A stretch of 53,341 bases of DNA, taken from assembly GCA_017303635.1 (NCBI GenBank), contig JAFLCG010000026.1, forward strand, positions 1 through 53,341, given 5' to 3'. A program made the position numbers and the translations under genes. The stretch is from Anaerolineae bacterium. Its GTDB lineage: Bacteria > Chloroflexota > Anaerolineae > Aggregatilineales > Phototrophicaceae. The notes beneath the pieces were generated by a model. That model was not told where the DNA came from and made no database searches. It saw only the letters and a list, made by a program, of their open reading frames with translations. Numbering within the stretch: the first letter of the stretch is position 1; each line of letters starts with the position of its first letter. Of this stretch, positions 33,703 to 42,923 are shown one piece after another.

Positions 33703-34137
33703 CTAGCCGAAAGGATTGGTCAGGAGTTCCACGCGTAGTTGCAGTAGACCGAGTTGGAGGTCGTCCCCATGGCGTAGCGGGTATGATTCGCCCGCTTCCA
33801 GCCATTCCCCGTTCAGCTTGGTGCCGTTGGCGCTGTGGTTATCCACGATTACCACGCGATCGCCTTCCAGCTTCATAATCAAATGATCGCGGGAAACGCC
33901 ACGGTCACTGCCGGCGTAGGCTCCCAGATCAATATCCGGGTTATAGCCACTTTCCGGCGAGGCACGTCCGATGGTAACTGGGTTCGTCAGGTCAAAGATC
34001 ATCTGCATCTGATACTCGACCAGATTCAGAGCGATCCGCCATGGACGGGGCATCCCCATGTCAATGGTCTTGAGTTCAGGGGTCGCAACGGCGGCAATAT
34101 CTTTACTAAAATCGAGCTTACGCGTCTTCCCACTCAT
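33703..34137 (-). CDS. FHA-domain protein
   Basis: A 144-residue protein. Residues about 48-140 form a forkhead-associated domain with the expected phosphothreonine-binding residues: Gly-Arg in TIGRAS, Ser and His in GVSRDHLIM, and Asn in DNHSANGTKLNG. The N-terminal 45 residues are basic and unstructured. It should bind phosphothreonine peptides made by Ser/Thr kinases; no such kinase gene is in the window. ATG 34137 has GGAGG six bases upstream. Confidence 0.9.
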   Translation of the reverse strand: MSGKTRKLDFSKDIAAVATPELKTIDMGMPRPWRIALNLVEYQMQMIFDLTNPVTIGRASPESGYNPDIDLGAYAGSDRGVSRDHLIMKLEGDRVVIVDNHSANGTKLNGEWLEAGESYPLRHGDDLQLGLLQLRVELLTNPFG

Positions 34138-34249
34138 ACACGGCCTCCCCAACAAGCGAGGTTATCTGAACGATTATAACATGCTCTTTTACGCATAGGA
34201 GATGAACGATTTTGTTGCACAGGATGCGTTAAGTCCCCAGCCGGGGTTC

Positions 34250-34258
34250 TGCTATAAT
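34250..34258 (+). promoter_or_regulatory. Extended -10 promoter of the multidomain regulator gene
   Basis: TGCTATAAT is a perfect extended -10 box, with its hexamer at 34253-34258. It overlaps a possible TTG start codon at 34258, which supports the later ATG at 34318 as the true start. Confidence 0.6.
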
Positions 34259-34317
34259 TGGACTTAACACCAACTGTAATCGATGTGCTGGCCTCCGCTG
34301 ATAGGAATGAAGACCCT

Positions 34318-37300
34318 ATGCTGGTTCAACCTGCTGATACCCTGCTGGTCACCGCTAACGTCCGTAAAGTGAGTGGGTTACTCGATTCGGAACATTTCCG
34401 GGTGCAGGCGTTTAAAGATCCGGCCAAAGCTCTTGAATCCCTTCGGAAAGTCCGGTGGGATTTATTTGTGTTGGAAGATACCGTGTTTGATGGGGAAATT
34501 CTCAGTGCTGTTCGGGAGATCAAACGCCGGGAGCCACTGGTGCCAGTGCTGGTGTTGACTGCTGAATTGGATACGACCTATCAAACGGATCTGTTGGAGG
34601 CTGGTGCGGATGGTATTCTGGCTGTGGGGATGCCCAAAGAAGAAGTGAACCGCCGTCTGGAACTGAACCTGCGGCAACGGCGGCAGGCTCGCGCCTTAAC
34701 CCAACGTAACCAGAACCTGCATTCGATCACCGTTCTAACCCGACGGATGCACAGCGCCACTGACCCTTATCTCTTGATCCAGGACACGGTTGAACGGGCT
34801 ACCGCCACCTTCAAATTGTATGGGATGGCGCTGATGCTGGTGGAAGGGGAGAGCTATCACCTCTATACGGGTGGGGATGCCAGTACAGGTTTGCTCGAGT
34901 CGGTCGTCAGTCCAGCGCGTTATGATCCCTTCTTCCGCGTCATGCAAAGCAATATGGTGCAGTGGTTTCAGAACATCAAGGCTGATCCGCACTTCACGGC
35001 GATTCCCAATTTGCCGGATGTTGAATCCGCAATTTTGCTGCCGCTGAGCTATCAGGATTACCGGGCGGGCACGCTGGCGGTCTTTGGCACGCCGCAGCAA
35101 CCGCTGGTCAATGAAGATCTGCTGATTTATGAGTTGTTCGCATCGCAGTTTGTGGTCGCGCTCAATAATGCGCGGTATCAGCGCAGCCAGCGCATCAGTG
35201 CTGAATCCAGTGAACATCTGCTGCGCGCGTGGCAGAAATTCAGCCCACTGCATACATCGGAAGATATTGCGAATTCTCTGTTCGAGCAAATTGTGGGTGT
35301 TCCCGCGGTCACACAGGCTTTGGTCTGGATGTATAACAGCGATCCGCTGCTGCCAGAGCCAGTCGTCCATGCTGCTGATGAGGCTACCGTTCGGTTGTTT
35401 GATGGGCTGATGCAATCCGGTTACGTCCAGCAGGCGATTGACCAGCTTGACCCGGCCCGCGCCCAGACCCTGATTATGCAACCGGAGGAGAGCGAGCCAT
35501 TCTTTGCGCTGGCGAAGGCGCTAGGCAGCCAGCAGCTTATTCTGGTGCCGATTTTTGACAGTGCGCGTTTCATCGGTGGGATTGTCGTCGGTATGGCCCC
35601 TAACCGGCAGTACAGCGCCGATGATGTGCGAGTGCTGTGTGCCAGCCTGGCCCATGCCGCCGCGCTTTCCCTGGAACGGGCTACGCTCATTCAGAATATG
35701 GCACAAAAGAGCAATCGGCTGGAGGCGCTGCTGCTGAGCACCTCACAGGGTATTTTCTTTGTGGATGAAACGGATACGGTTGCATTCTGCAATCCGCAGT
35801 TGACGGAGCGAACGGGAATCAGCCCATCCGAGGTGGTTGGGCTATCACCGGAGCATTTGCTTTCCAGTATCGCGGCGCGCTCGACTGATCCAGAACGGGT
35901 TGGTACCCAACTTCGGGAGGCGGTTAACCGAGTTCTGAATACGGCTAATACGGGGCCGGATGACTACCAGATTGTCGAGTTAACCCTGGCGAATCCCCAG
36001 CGTCAGCTTCAGGTCGAGTTTATGGGCATGGGTGAAACGGACAGCCGAACGGGGTGGGCGGGTTTCTTCCGGGAAAATATGTCGGCTGCCGCTACGTTTG
36101 CTCCGAACCAGCAAATGGTGGATACGTTCACCGGGCGCATCAGGATGCCGCTGGCACAGTTACGCGGTCTGGCCGCTGAACTCAGTGAGCAGCACAGCCG
36201 CCTCAACCACCGGGACCGTGCCCGTTACCTGAGCAATCTGGAAGGCGGTTTTGACCGCCTGAGCCATGAATGGACCAGCTTCATTTCGCTGTTCCAGATG
36301 GAGTCATCGGGGTTGTCGCTTAGTGAAGAGCAGGTTGACCTGTATGACATGATCCAGCGGGCGCTGGAAGGGCGTAGCTACCTGGATGTGCGTCGTCAGG
36401 TGCAAGTCGATGCCCCGGCACGGCTGCCCCTGCTGGCACTGGATGAACTGCGAATCGAGCAGATGATCCACAGTTTGCTCAATCAAATGCTGGCGGGATT
36501 GCCGCGCGGGGTGATGGTGATGATCCGGCTGGAGCCGCAGGTAGACCAGGTAGACCTGGTTGTTCATAATCCGGCAGCTGTTATCCCTGCCGAGCATTTG
36601 GCGGCGCTTCTCGATCCATTTAATGCGACTGATGGTGCAACCGGGATGCCGCTGGACTTGTATATTGCTCGAGAGATTGTCGAACGGCATGGTGGTCGGT
36701 TCAGCGTGGACAGCCGCCCCGGTTTTGGTACTGCTGTGACGATTTCACTTCCGATTGTGGCTTCCGAAGATGTGCGCTATGTACGGGTGGTACCACCAGC
36801 CGCTGTACCGGTTGCGCCAATCCCGGTCGCTCCGATAGCAGCGGCACCCGCTTCTCCCGTCAGCCTGGATCGGTCTGGGAGCGGGCATCGTGTGCCGGTC
36901 TCTCAGGCGAATACCATCATGTCGATCGAGGGGCGTTCCAGCCTGATCGGTCGACTGCGGGAGAAGCTCAAGGAAGCGGATTATGAGCTTATCACCTATC
37001 GGTCAGGTGAAGAGGCTGTTCGGGATATCAACTCGGTGCGGCTGGACTTGATTCTGTTGGATGTGAATCTGACGGATGCCAACGGCCTGGATATTTGTGA
37101 GCGCATTTGCAAGCGCACGGAAGTGCCGATCATCCTACTTGCGGACGAACCATCTGAGCAGGAAAAGGTCAAGGCGCTGATGCTGGGCGCGGACGAATAC
37201 CTCGCCAAGCCGATCAGCGATGAGGAGCTGATGGCGCGTGTCAATGTGATTATTAAACGCCGTCGCATCCCAGACCGCACCCGAGAGCCGCTCGATTTGG

Positions 37301-37587
37301 GGCCGCTGTACATCGACTTTGCCCGCCGCGAGGTCTTCCTGAACAAGAAGCCATTGGAACTGACCCGCATTGAGTATGATTTGCTGCATACTCTCTCAGT
37401 TAATCAGGGGCAGGTGCTGACCCATAAGCAACTGCTGGAGAAAGTGTGGGGGCCAGAGTACCAGGCAGAAACCCAGTACCTGTGGGTGAACGTCAGCCGC
37501 CTGCGGAAAAAGTTGGAGCCCACTGTCGATAGCCCACGTTTTATTCATACTCAGCCGGGTGTGGGGTATGTATTTCGTCCTTCATAG
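34318..37587 (+). CDS. Receiver-GAF-GAF-PAS-degenerate kinase-receiver-PhoB-type DNA-binding fusion
   Basis: A 1089-residue cytoplasmic protein. Domains in order: receiver-like (1-125, lacking the acidic pocket), GAF (about 150-300), GAF (about 315-465), PAS (about 470-590), HisKA-like (600-680), ATPase-like (695-820), Pro/Ala linker, receiver (about 868-985) and OmpR/PhoB winged helix (about 988-1089). The H-box reads TGRIRMPL, so Gly606 replaces the phospho-acceptor His. The N-box Asn and the DxGxG box are also missing. The second receiver keeps Asp915 and Lys964 but lacks the usual switch Thr and one acidic residue. The DNA-binding domain is intact. It probably works as a ligand-driven transcription factor. 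ATG 34318 is chosen because the promoter overlaps the TTG at 34258. Confidence 0.9.
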   Translation: MLVQPADTLLVTANVRKVSGLLDSEHFRVQAFKDPAKALESLRKVRWDLFVLEDTVFDGEILSAVREIKRREPLVPVLVLTAELDTTYQTDLLEAGADGILAVGMPKEEVNRRLELNLRQRRQARALTQRNQNLHSITVLTRRMHSATDPYLLIQDTVERATATFKLYGMALMLVEGESYHLYTGGDASTGLLESVVSPARYDPFFRVMQSNMVQWFQNIKADPHFTAIPNLPDVESAILLPLSYQDYRAGTLAVFGTPQQPLVNEDLLIYELFASQFVVALNNARYQRSQRISAESSEHLLRAWQKFSPLHTSEDIANSLFEQIVGVPAVTQALVWMYNSDPLLPEPVVHAADEATVRLFDGLMQSGYVQQAIDQLDPARAQTLIMQPEESEPFFALAKALGSQQLILVPIFDSARFIGGIVVGMAPNRQYSADDVRVLCASLAHAAALSLERATLIQNMAQKSNRLEALLLSTSQGIFFVDETDTVAFCNPQLTERTGISPSEVVGLSPEHLLSSIAARSTDPERVGTQLREAVNRVLNTANTGPDDYQIVELTLANPQRQLQVEFMGMGETDSRTGWAGFFRENMSAAATFAPNQQMVDTFTGRIRMPLAQLRGLAAELSEQHSRLNHRDRARYLSNLEGGFDRLSHEWTSFISLFQMESSGLSLSEEQVDLYDMIQRALEGRSYLDVRRQVQVDAPARLPLLALDELRIEQMIHSLLNQMLAGLPRGVMVMIRLEPQVDQVDLVVHNPAAVIPAEHLAALLDPFNATDGATGMPLDLYIAREIVERHGGRFSVDSRPGFGTAVTISLPIVASEDVRYVRVVPPAAVPVAPIPVAPIAAAPASPVSLDRSGSGHRVPVSQANTIMSIEGRSSLIGRLREKLKEADYELITYRSGEEAVRDINSVRLDLILLDVNLTDANGLDICERICKRTEVPIILLADEPSEQEKVKALMLGADEYLAKPISDEELMARVNVIIKRRRIPDRTREPLDLGPLYIDFARREVFLNKKPLELTRIEYDLLHTLSVNQGQVLTHKQLLEKVWGPEYQAETQYLWVNVSRLRKKLEPTVDSPRFIHTQPGVGYVFRPS

Positions 37588-37618
37588 GGGCAGCGTCTGA
37601 AAACTCTCATCCCGCTGC

Positions 37619-37648
37619 TTGGTACGGCTTGCCGGGCTGTGTTATGCT
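37619..37648 (+). promoter_or_regulatory. Possible promoter of the GATase-ABC-MoxR-VWA locus
   Basis: TTGGTA (37619-37624) and TATGCT (37643-37648) are separated by 18 bases and lie about 100 bases before the first gene of the locus. Confidence 0.4.
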
Positions 37649-37751
37649 AGGCTTTCAGTGTGGCTCGGGTGGAGGCCACATTGTGCCAACGCATCGCCAG
37701 TGAACCGCAACACCGCCGTCGCGGTAAATCAAGCATTGCAGCGGGAAATAG

Positions 37752-40256
37752 ATGCCCATGAAGACTGGCAGACGATTGATCGGGTTCATCAGCTTTCTCA
37801 TCCTCATTATGGGGATGATTGCTCCGACGGTTGCACAGGAAACCAGCGGCCCCCTCAGCCTGACGATAGATGCTGCCTTTGAAGGAAACTACCGGGCTGA
37901 CCAGTGGACACCCGTGCTGGCACGGATCGAAAACACCGGCCCCGATCTCGAAGGTCGCCTTGTCATCCGCCCGGAAACGTCGATCAACGCGGTCAATAAT
38001 ACCTACAGCCTGCCGCTGAGTATGCCGCAAGGGTCGCGCAAAACGGCCTTCCTCTATATCACGCTGACCGGCCTGGCCGATCAAATCCGACTTGAATATA
38101 TTCGGGACGATGGGGTTGTGGTTGCTTTCGTCGATACCCCCATTCGCTTGGCTCGACCCCGGGATCGCCTGCATGTAGTGGTGACTCAATCGGTCGCAGG
38201 TTCTGTTGATTTGTCTGGTGTGCATGATGCCGGTTATAACGGTGTGCAGGCGAATTGGCGCATCGAGAATATCCCGGAGCGCGCCCAAGGGTTGAGCAGC
38301 GTCAATACCCTTCTGTTTAGCGATGTCGATACCAGCTTGCTCACACCGCTCCAGCGTGAGGCCATCCAGGACTGGGTCATCGGTGGCGGACAACTGATCG
38401 TTACGGGTGGTGCATCCTGGCAAGCGACCAGTGCTGGATTATCCGATTTACTTCCATTTACTGCCGAGGGCAGCCTAACGCTACCGGCAGCATCGGCGCT
38501 GGGTGACTGGCTGCGTCAAGGTGCTGATGAATTGGCTACGGAAGGCATAATCGCTGCCGGGTCGGTCAAGCCAAATGCCCAGGTGCTCGTCCGGCAGGAT
38601 GACCGCCCTTTGCTCATCCGGGGATCGCTCGGTGCGGGAACGGTCGATTACTTGACGCTCGATCCCGGTGCGGCTCCGCTGCGGGGTTGGAGTGCGCTTC
38701 CCGATTTATGGCTGACATTAGCGTCAACAGTTGATGCTCAACCGCCCTGGAATACTGGACTTGGCAGTGATTGGTCCGCCATCCAGACGGCAGTGAATGT
38801 ACTGCCGGGGGTCAATTTGCTGCCGGATGTGCTGCCTTTATGCGGCTTCCTGGCAGCTTATATGCTGCTGATTGGGCCGATCAACTATCTGGTGCTGAAC
38901 CGACTGAACCGGCGGGAACTGGCCTGGGTGACGATGCCCGTCCTCATCCTCATCTTTAGTGTATTGGCATGGGTTGTTGGCTTTAATCTGCGCGGTAATG
39001 AAGTCACGATCAGTCGGTTAGCAGTCATCGAAAGCTGGCCGGACACGGACCGTGCCCGTGTGCAGCAGGTGGTTGGCTTGCTGTCACCGCGCCGTGCTCG
39101 TTATGACCTCACCGTAGGGGATGGTACCTTCTTGCGACCGATCCCGCGGTTGGAGCAGCGTGGTTTGCTGGGCACTGCGGCAGATAGCAATACCGAGATC
39201 AATCAGGCTGAACAATTCCAGGCGCAGGATTTCCCGGTCGATGCCAGTTTTATTGCGCCGTTCGCGGCCAGCACCATGACAGCGCCGCCGGATGTAACGG
39301 GTTCAGTTACGTTGTTTTCTCAGGGTTCGGATGGTCAACAGGTCATGCGTGGCTCGGTCAGCAATGGGCTGGATGTTCCTTTGGAGAATCCGGTCGTGCT
39401 AGTGCGCGGTGTGGCCTATGGGTTAACGGCTCGTCTGGAACCTGGGCAAGTGTGGCCGTTTGAAGTGACCCTGGCAGGCGCGGATTATCCGTCCCCGGCC
39501 CCGATCGCTTTTGCGCCGGGTGAATTTGCCTCGGTGTTTAACCGGTCTTTTGCCTTCTATAATTCGTCCCGATCCCGCACGGTGAATGACATCTTTGGTT
39601 TGGCAACGGACGAACGGCGCTTTGGTCGGATTGAACCCGCTGACCCGAACAGTGAAGAATCTTATCGCCGCCTCCAGTTCGTGACCGCACTAGCGCAGGA
39701 TGCCAGCGATATTTTCACTTCCCGCGGCAACCATGCCTATCTGGCGGCATGGTCGAGCCAGGCTCCGTTGGATGTCAGTCTGACGGGTTCGGTGGGCCGT
39801 TCCATTGATACAACGCTCTACCTGGTGAAGCTGGCAGTGGAGGTAGAGAAACCTACCGAGCGTACGCTGATTACTGCTGACCAGTTCACCTGGACAGTGA
39901 TTGAGCGCAGCAGCCTGGCGGACCTGGTGCCGGTTGGTCTGCGGATGCAGGCAGGCGATAGTGTGGCTTTTGCTTTTACCCCGCTGCCCGAGTCCGTCCT
40001 GACTAGTGTGGATGAATTGGCGATTTTGATCGACCGTAACGGGAATGCCGTTCGCTCGGTGCCAGTCCAGTTATGGAACTGGGTGCGAGAACGCTGGGAT
40101 GTCCTGCAAGTGACGGGTGGCAGGCGTTTTGTAGTCCCGCGGCCTGCGGACTATCTCGGCGCACAGAATACTGTGCGCCTGCGGGTGAATGCGGATGACA
40201 TCGGTTCGTTCTCGACGATTCAGGATGTGGCGATTGAGCAGCGGGGCACCTACTGA
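37752..40256 (+). CDS. Large membrane protein with GATase-like extracytoplasmic domain
   Basis: An 834-residue protein. Residues 8-28 form a signal peptide (FISFLILIMGMIAPTVAQ). A beta-rich domain follows, then a class I glutamine-amidotransferase-like part (about 130-330, with LTPLQREAIQDWVIGGGQLIVTGG). Two membrane helices lie at about 355-380 and 393-413, and the remaining 420 residues are beta-rich. No catalytic Cys is recognisable, so the GATase-like fold is probably structural. It is first in the co-directional locus; the ABC ATPase gene follows after 76 bases. The start may also be ATG 37758. Confidence 0.8.
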   Translation: MPMKTGRRLIGFISFLILIMGMIAPTVAQETSGPLSLTIDAAFEGNYRADQWTPVLARIENTGPDLEGRLVIRPETSINAVNNTYSLPLSMPQGSRKTAFLYITLTGLADQIRLEYIRDDGVVVAFVDTPIRLARPRDRLHVVVTQSVAGSVDLSGVHDAGYNGVQANWRIENIPERAQGLSSVNTLLFSDVDTSLLTPLQREAIQDWVIGGGQLIVTGGASWQATSAGLSDLLPFTAEGSLTLPAASALGDWLRQGADELATEGIIAAGSVKPNAQVLVRQDDRPLLIRGSLGAGTVDYLTLDPGAAPLRGWSALPDLWLTLASTVDAQPPWNTGLGSDWSAIQTAVNVLPGVNLLPDVLPLCGFLAAYMLLIGPINYLVLNRLNRRELAWVTMPVLILIFSVLAWVVGFNLRGNEVTISRLAVIESWPDTDRARVQQVVGLLSPRRARYDLTVGDGTFLRPIPRLEQRGLLGTAADSNTEINQAEQFQAQDFPVDASFIAPFAASTMTAPPDVTGSVTLFSQGSDGQQVMRGSVSNGLDVPLENPVVLVRGVAYGLTARLEPGQVWPFEVTLAGADYPSPAPIAFAPGEFASVFNRSFAFYNSSRSRTVNDIFGLATDERRFGRIEPADPNSEESYRRLQFVTALAQDASDIFTSRGNHAYLAAWSSQAPLDVSLTGSVGRSIDTTLYLVKLAVEVEKPTERTLITADQFTWTVIERSSLADLVPVGLRMQAGDSVAFAFTPLPESVLTSVDELAILIDRNGNAVRSVPVQLWNWVRERWDVLQVTGGRRFVVPRPADYLGAQNTVRLRVNADDIGSFSTIQDVAIEQRGTY

Positions 40257-40332
40257 AGTCAATTGAAGCGCCAGGGAAACCAATTTAAAGCAGAGAATAT
40301 TGCGGCAATCTGCTTATTGATGAGGGCATAAA

Positions 40333-41292
40333 ATGGCTGATCTGATCATCGAAACGCGGGAATTGCATAAACGCTTTGGCAAGTTTGAGGCCGTCAAGTC
40401 ACTTTCGCTGCAAGTTCCGGCGGGGTCGATCTACGGCTTTGTGGGGCCGAATGGTGCGGGCAAGACGACCACCATGCGGATGCTGACCACCCTCACCCGT
40501 CCAACCTCGGGTCAGGCGAAAGTGGCTGGATACAGCGTGACGGAGGAACCCCGCCAGGTGCGCCGGGCTATTGGTTACATGCCGGATGAATTTGGTGTGT
40601 ATGATGACATGCGCGCCTGGGAATATCTCGACTTCTTTGCTGCCTGTTATGACATCCCGGAGGCCAACCGGAAGAAGTTGATTGATGATCTGCTGGAACT
40701 GGTTGATCTGAGTCATCGCCGGGATGATATGGTGGACAAACTGAGCCGGGGTATGAAGCAGCGCCTGTCGCTGGCCCGGACGCTGGCCCATGATCCGCAA
40801 ATCCTGATTCTGGATGAGCCTGCCTCTGGCCTTGATCCACGTGCTCGTGTGGAAATCCGTGAGCTGCTCGTCGAGCTGGCCAAAATGGGCAAGACGATTT
40901 TCTTCTCCTCGCACATTCTGGCGGACGTAGCCGAGATTTGTACCCATATCGGCATCATCGAAGCCGGACAGATCGTGGCGCAGGGGAGCATGGAGGAGAT
41001 GCGGGCGCAGTTGAATCCTCACCGGGAAATTATGGTCAGTGTTCGCGATGATGATATGGCTCAGAAGGTCAAGTCGCTGGTGGCGGGCATGCCTGATGTA
41101 ATTGCCGTCGAGGTGCTTGAACCGAAAGCCGGTCGTTCGCGTATACGCATTGACTTCACCGGGGACGATGAAGGCATTGCGGCCATCAATCAAAAACTGC
41201 TGGCCGAGGGTGTGCTGCTGCTGGGCTTTACTGAAGAAACAAAAGACCTCGAAAGCATGTTTATGCGGGTGACGAAGGGTCTGGTCACGTAG
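40333..41292 (+). CDS. ABC transporter ATP-binding protein (ABC-2 type)
   Basis: A 319-residue ATPase that powers the neighbouring ABC-2 permease. Walker A is GPNGAGKTTTMRM (from about residue 38), the signature is LSRGMKQRLSLARTL, Walker B is ILILDEPASGLDPRAR and the H-loop is FFSSHI. The C-terminal 85 residues form the extension (EIMVSVRDDD to the end) usual in CcmA/NatA-like exporters. It sits between the GATase-like protein and the permease genes. The substrate is unknown. Confidence 0.95.
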   Translation: MADLIIETRELHKRFGKFEAVKSLSLQVPAGSIYGFVGPNGAGKTTTMRMLTTLTRPTSGQAKVAGYSVTEEPRQVRRAIGYMPDEFGVYDDMRAWEYLDFFAACYDIPEANRKKLIDDLLELVDLSHRRDDMVDKLSRGMKQRLSLARTLAHDPQILILDEPASGLDPRARVEIRELLVELAKMGKTIFFSSHILADVAEICTHIGIIEAGQIVAQGSMEEMRAQLNPHREIMVSVRDDDMAQKVKSLVAGMPDVIAVEVLEPKAGRSRIRIDFTGDDEGIAAINQKLLAEGVLLLGFTEETKDLESMFMRVTKGLVT

Positions 41293-41306
41293 CCTTACCC
41301 TTAGCC

Positions 41307-41325
41307 CTTCTCTCAATGAGAGGGG
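41307..41325. repeat. Short REP-like hairpin between the ABC transporter genes
   Basis: CTTCTCTC (41307-41314) pairs with GAGAGGGG (41318-41325) across AAT with two G-U pairs and one C-G end. The flanking CCTTACCCTTAGCC resembles the C-rich flank of the hairpin at 27755-27783. It may attenuate or stabilise the transcript between ATPase and permease. Confidence 0.55.
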
Positions 41326-41338
41326 AACAGAGAATACT

Positions 41339-42673
41339 ATGGCTGAAGAACTGGTCCCTATTCAACTGATCGATGAACCTGAAGAGGCTCTTTCTCCCCG
41401 GGAGCAGCGGCTCAACCGGGCGGCACGCGTGCTGCAATGGGCGGCGATAGCCTATGGTGTCCTTTCGGCGCTGCTCATCATCATAGGTGTAGTTGCTGCC
41501 GTGAGCGCGAATGCGGGCCTGTTCGGGACGCTGCAACAGATCTTGCTGATGCGTTATCCCGGTGCGCCGGATTCTGCCGTGGCGGTGCTGGTGCTTCTCA
41601 CGCAGCTAAACCTCAGTCTGCTGCTGGTGATGATGGTCGGCGTGCTGGCGCGGGAGCTGTGGGCCATTCCGGCTATGCTGATTCTGGCTATAGCCAATGG
41701 TGCCTCGATCCTGATTCTTGGATTTACCCCGGCGGTGATCGCACTGGTCTCAATTGTCTGGGCACTGGTCATCATCGCACCTGAAATCCGGGCATTCCGC
41801 TTCAACCCGGTCATGCTGAAAGAACTGCGCGGCCGCATGCGCGGCGTGCGAGCGTTTGTCGTGCTGACGGTCTATCTGGGGCTGATGAGCGCGTTCATGG
41901 CGCTGCTCTACCTGATTGCATTACCGGCTAACCAGATCAGCGGGTCGGCCGCTGCGGGTGAGATTGGTCGGGTGCTGTTTGCCGGGGTGGTGGGCATCGA
42001 ACTGCTGCTCATCATCTTCATTGCACCGGCTTTTACGGCTGGAGCCATCACGGGCGAGCGTGAACGCCAGACTTACGATTTGCTCAAGACCACACTGCTT
42101 CCCGCGCCATCTTTTGTGTTGGGTAAGCTTGAGTCGGCACTGAGTTACGTGCTGCTGCTCCTTTTTGCGGCGATTCCTTTGCAGAGTATCGCGTTTCTGT
42201 TCGGCGGGGTGGGTGAACTGGAACTGGTGCTGGCCTTCATCATCCTGTTGGTAACAGCCATCACACTGGGTACGGTGGGTATCTATTTTTCGACGCAGGC
42301 TTCTCGCACGCTCTCGGCCAGCGTACGCGCCTATTCCACCACGCTGGTGGTGACATTTGCTGTACCGTTGATCTTGAGTATTGTGTTGACGATAGTGACT
42401 GCGCCTCTCCGCACGCTTAGCCCCGCGGTGGAGGCCGGTCTGATCTATGTTGACGATTTCCTGCGAAGCATGAATCCGATCACGGCGGCCCTCTTTAGCC
42501 GTCAACAACTGGTTGAAAATCAGGTGTTGGGCTTCTTCAGCCATACTCTGGCTTCGGACGGCAGCACTATTCCGCGGGTATCCCCCTGGATTACGTTCAC
42601 CATCATCTATCTGGTTGCGGCGACGGTGTTGGTGGTGCTTTCCGTCCGGCGGATGCGGAAGGTCGAGGCGTGA
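41339..42673 (+). CDS. ABC-2 type transporter permease
   Basis: A 444-residue polytopic membrane protein with about ten hydrophobic segments, beginning near residue 35. The middle motif GAITGERERQTYDLLKTTLL is the hallmark of ABC-2 permeases with large cytoplasmic contacts (GxxExxxGTxxxLL style). It partners the ATPase encoded 46 bases upstream. The N-terminal 30 residues are polar. GAGGGGAAC precedes the ATG. The exported substrate is unknown. Confidence 0.9.
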   Translation: MAEELVPIQLIDEPEEALSPREQRLNRAARVLQWAAIAYGVLSALLIIIGVVAAVSANAGLFGTLQQILLMRYPGAPDSAVAVLVLLTQLNLSLLLVMMVGVLARELWAIPAMLILAIANGASILILGFTPAVIALVSIVWALVIIAPEIRAFRFNPVMLKELRGRMRGVRAFVVLTVYLGLMSAFMALLYLIALPANQISGSAAAGEIGRVLFAGVVGIELLLIIFIAPAFTAGAITGERERQTYDLLKTTLLPAPSFVLGKLESALSYVLLLLFAAIPLQSIAFLFGGVGELELVLAFIILLVTAITLGTVGIYFSTQASRTLSASVRAYSTTLVVTFAVPLILSIVLTIVTAPLRTLSPAVEAGLIYVDDFLRSMNPITAALFSRQQLVENQVLGFFSHTLASDGSTIPRVSPWITFTIIYLVAATVLVVLSVRRMRKVEA

Positions 42674-42785
42674 ATGAGAGAAAATAGAAACAAATGTTCT
42701 GTTTTGGATCTCAGCCCCGTGATACACTGATGTCGCTGAAACCGTATTCAGCCCGCAATCGCTCAATTGGATCTGGACAGCACCG

Positions 42786-42821
42786 GCTGTCTAATTTGTC
42801 CAAAGTGTCCATTTTGTCCAG
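42786..42821. repeat. Four tandem 9-bp repeats, consensus nnTGTCCAn
   Basis: Units are GCTGTCTAA, TTTGTCCAA, AGTGTCCAT and TTTGTCCAG, directly abutting. The first also forms one arm of an inverted repeat GACAGC-ACCG-GCTGTC (42776-42791). The array lies about 100 bases before the Gln-rich gene and could be a multi-site operator. Confidence 0.75.
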
Positions 42822-42923
42822 TAAGAGTCGCCCCAAAGGGAACCTCGCACCGTGGAACTATTCCACTGATGGGGGCGTTACAGATATAGATGCTGTTTCG
42901 TCCTGTGGGTGAAGGGAAATACG

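Noticed and set aside
40399..41316. A 305-codon minus-strand frame opposite the ABC ATPase
   Set aside because: The ATPase on the plus strand has all family motifs; the antisense frame has high His/Gln/Arg content typical of a shadow.
41921..42766. A 281-codon minus-strand frame opposite the ABC permease
   Set aside because: Highly hydrophilic complement of hydrophobic codons; the permease motif on the other strand is clear.
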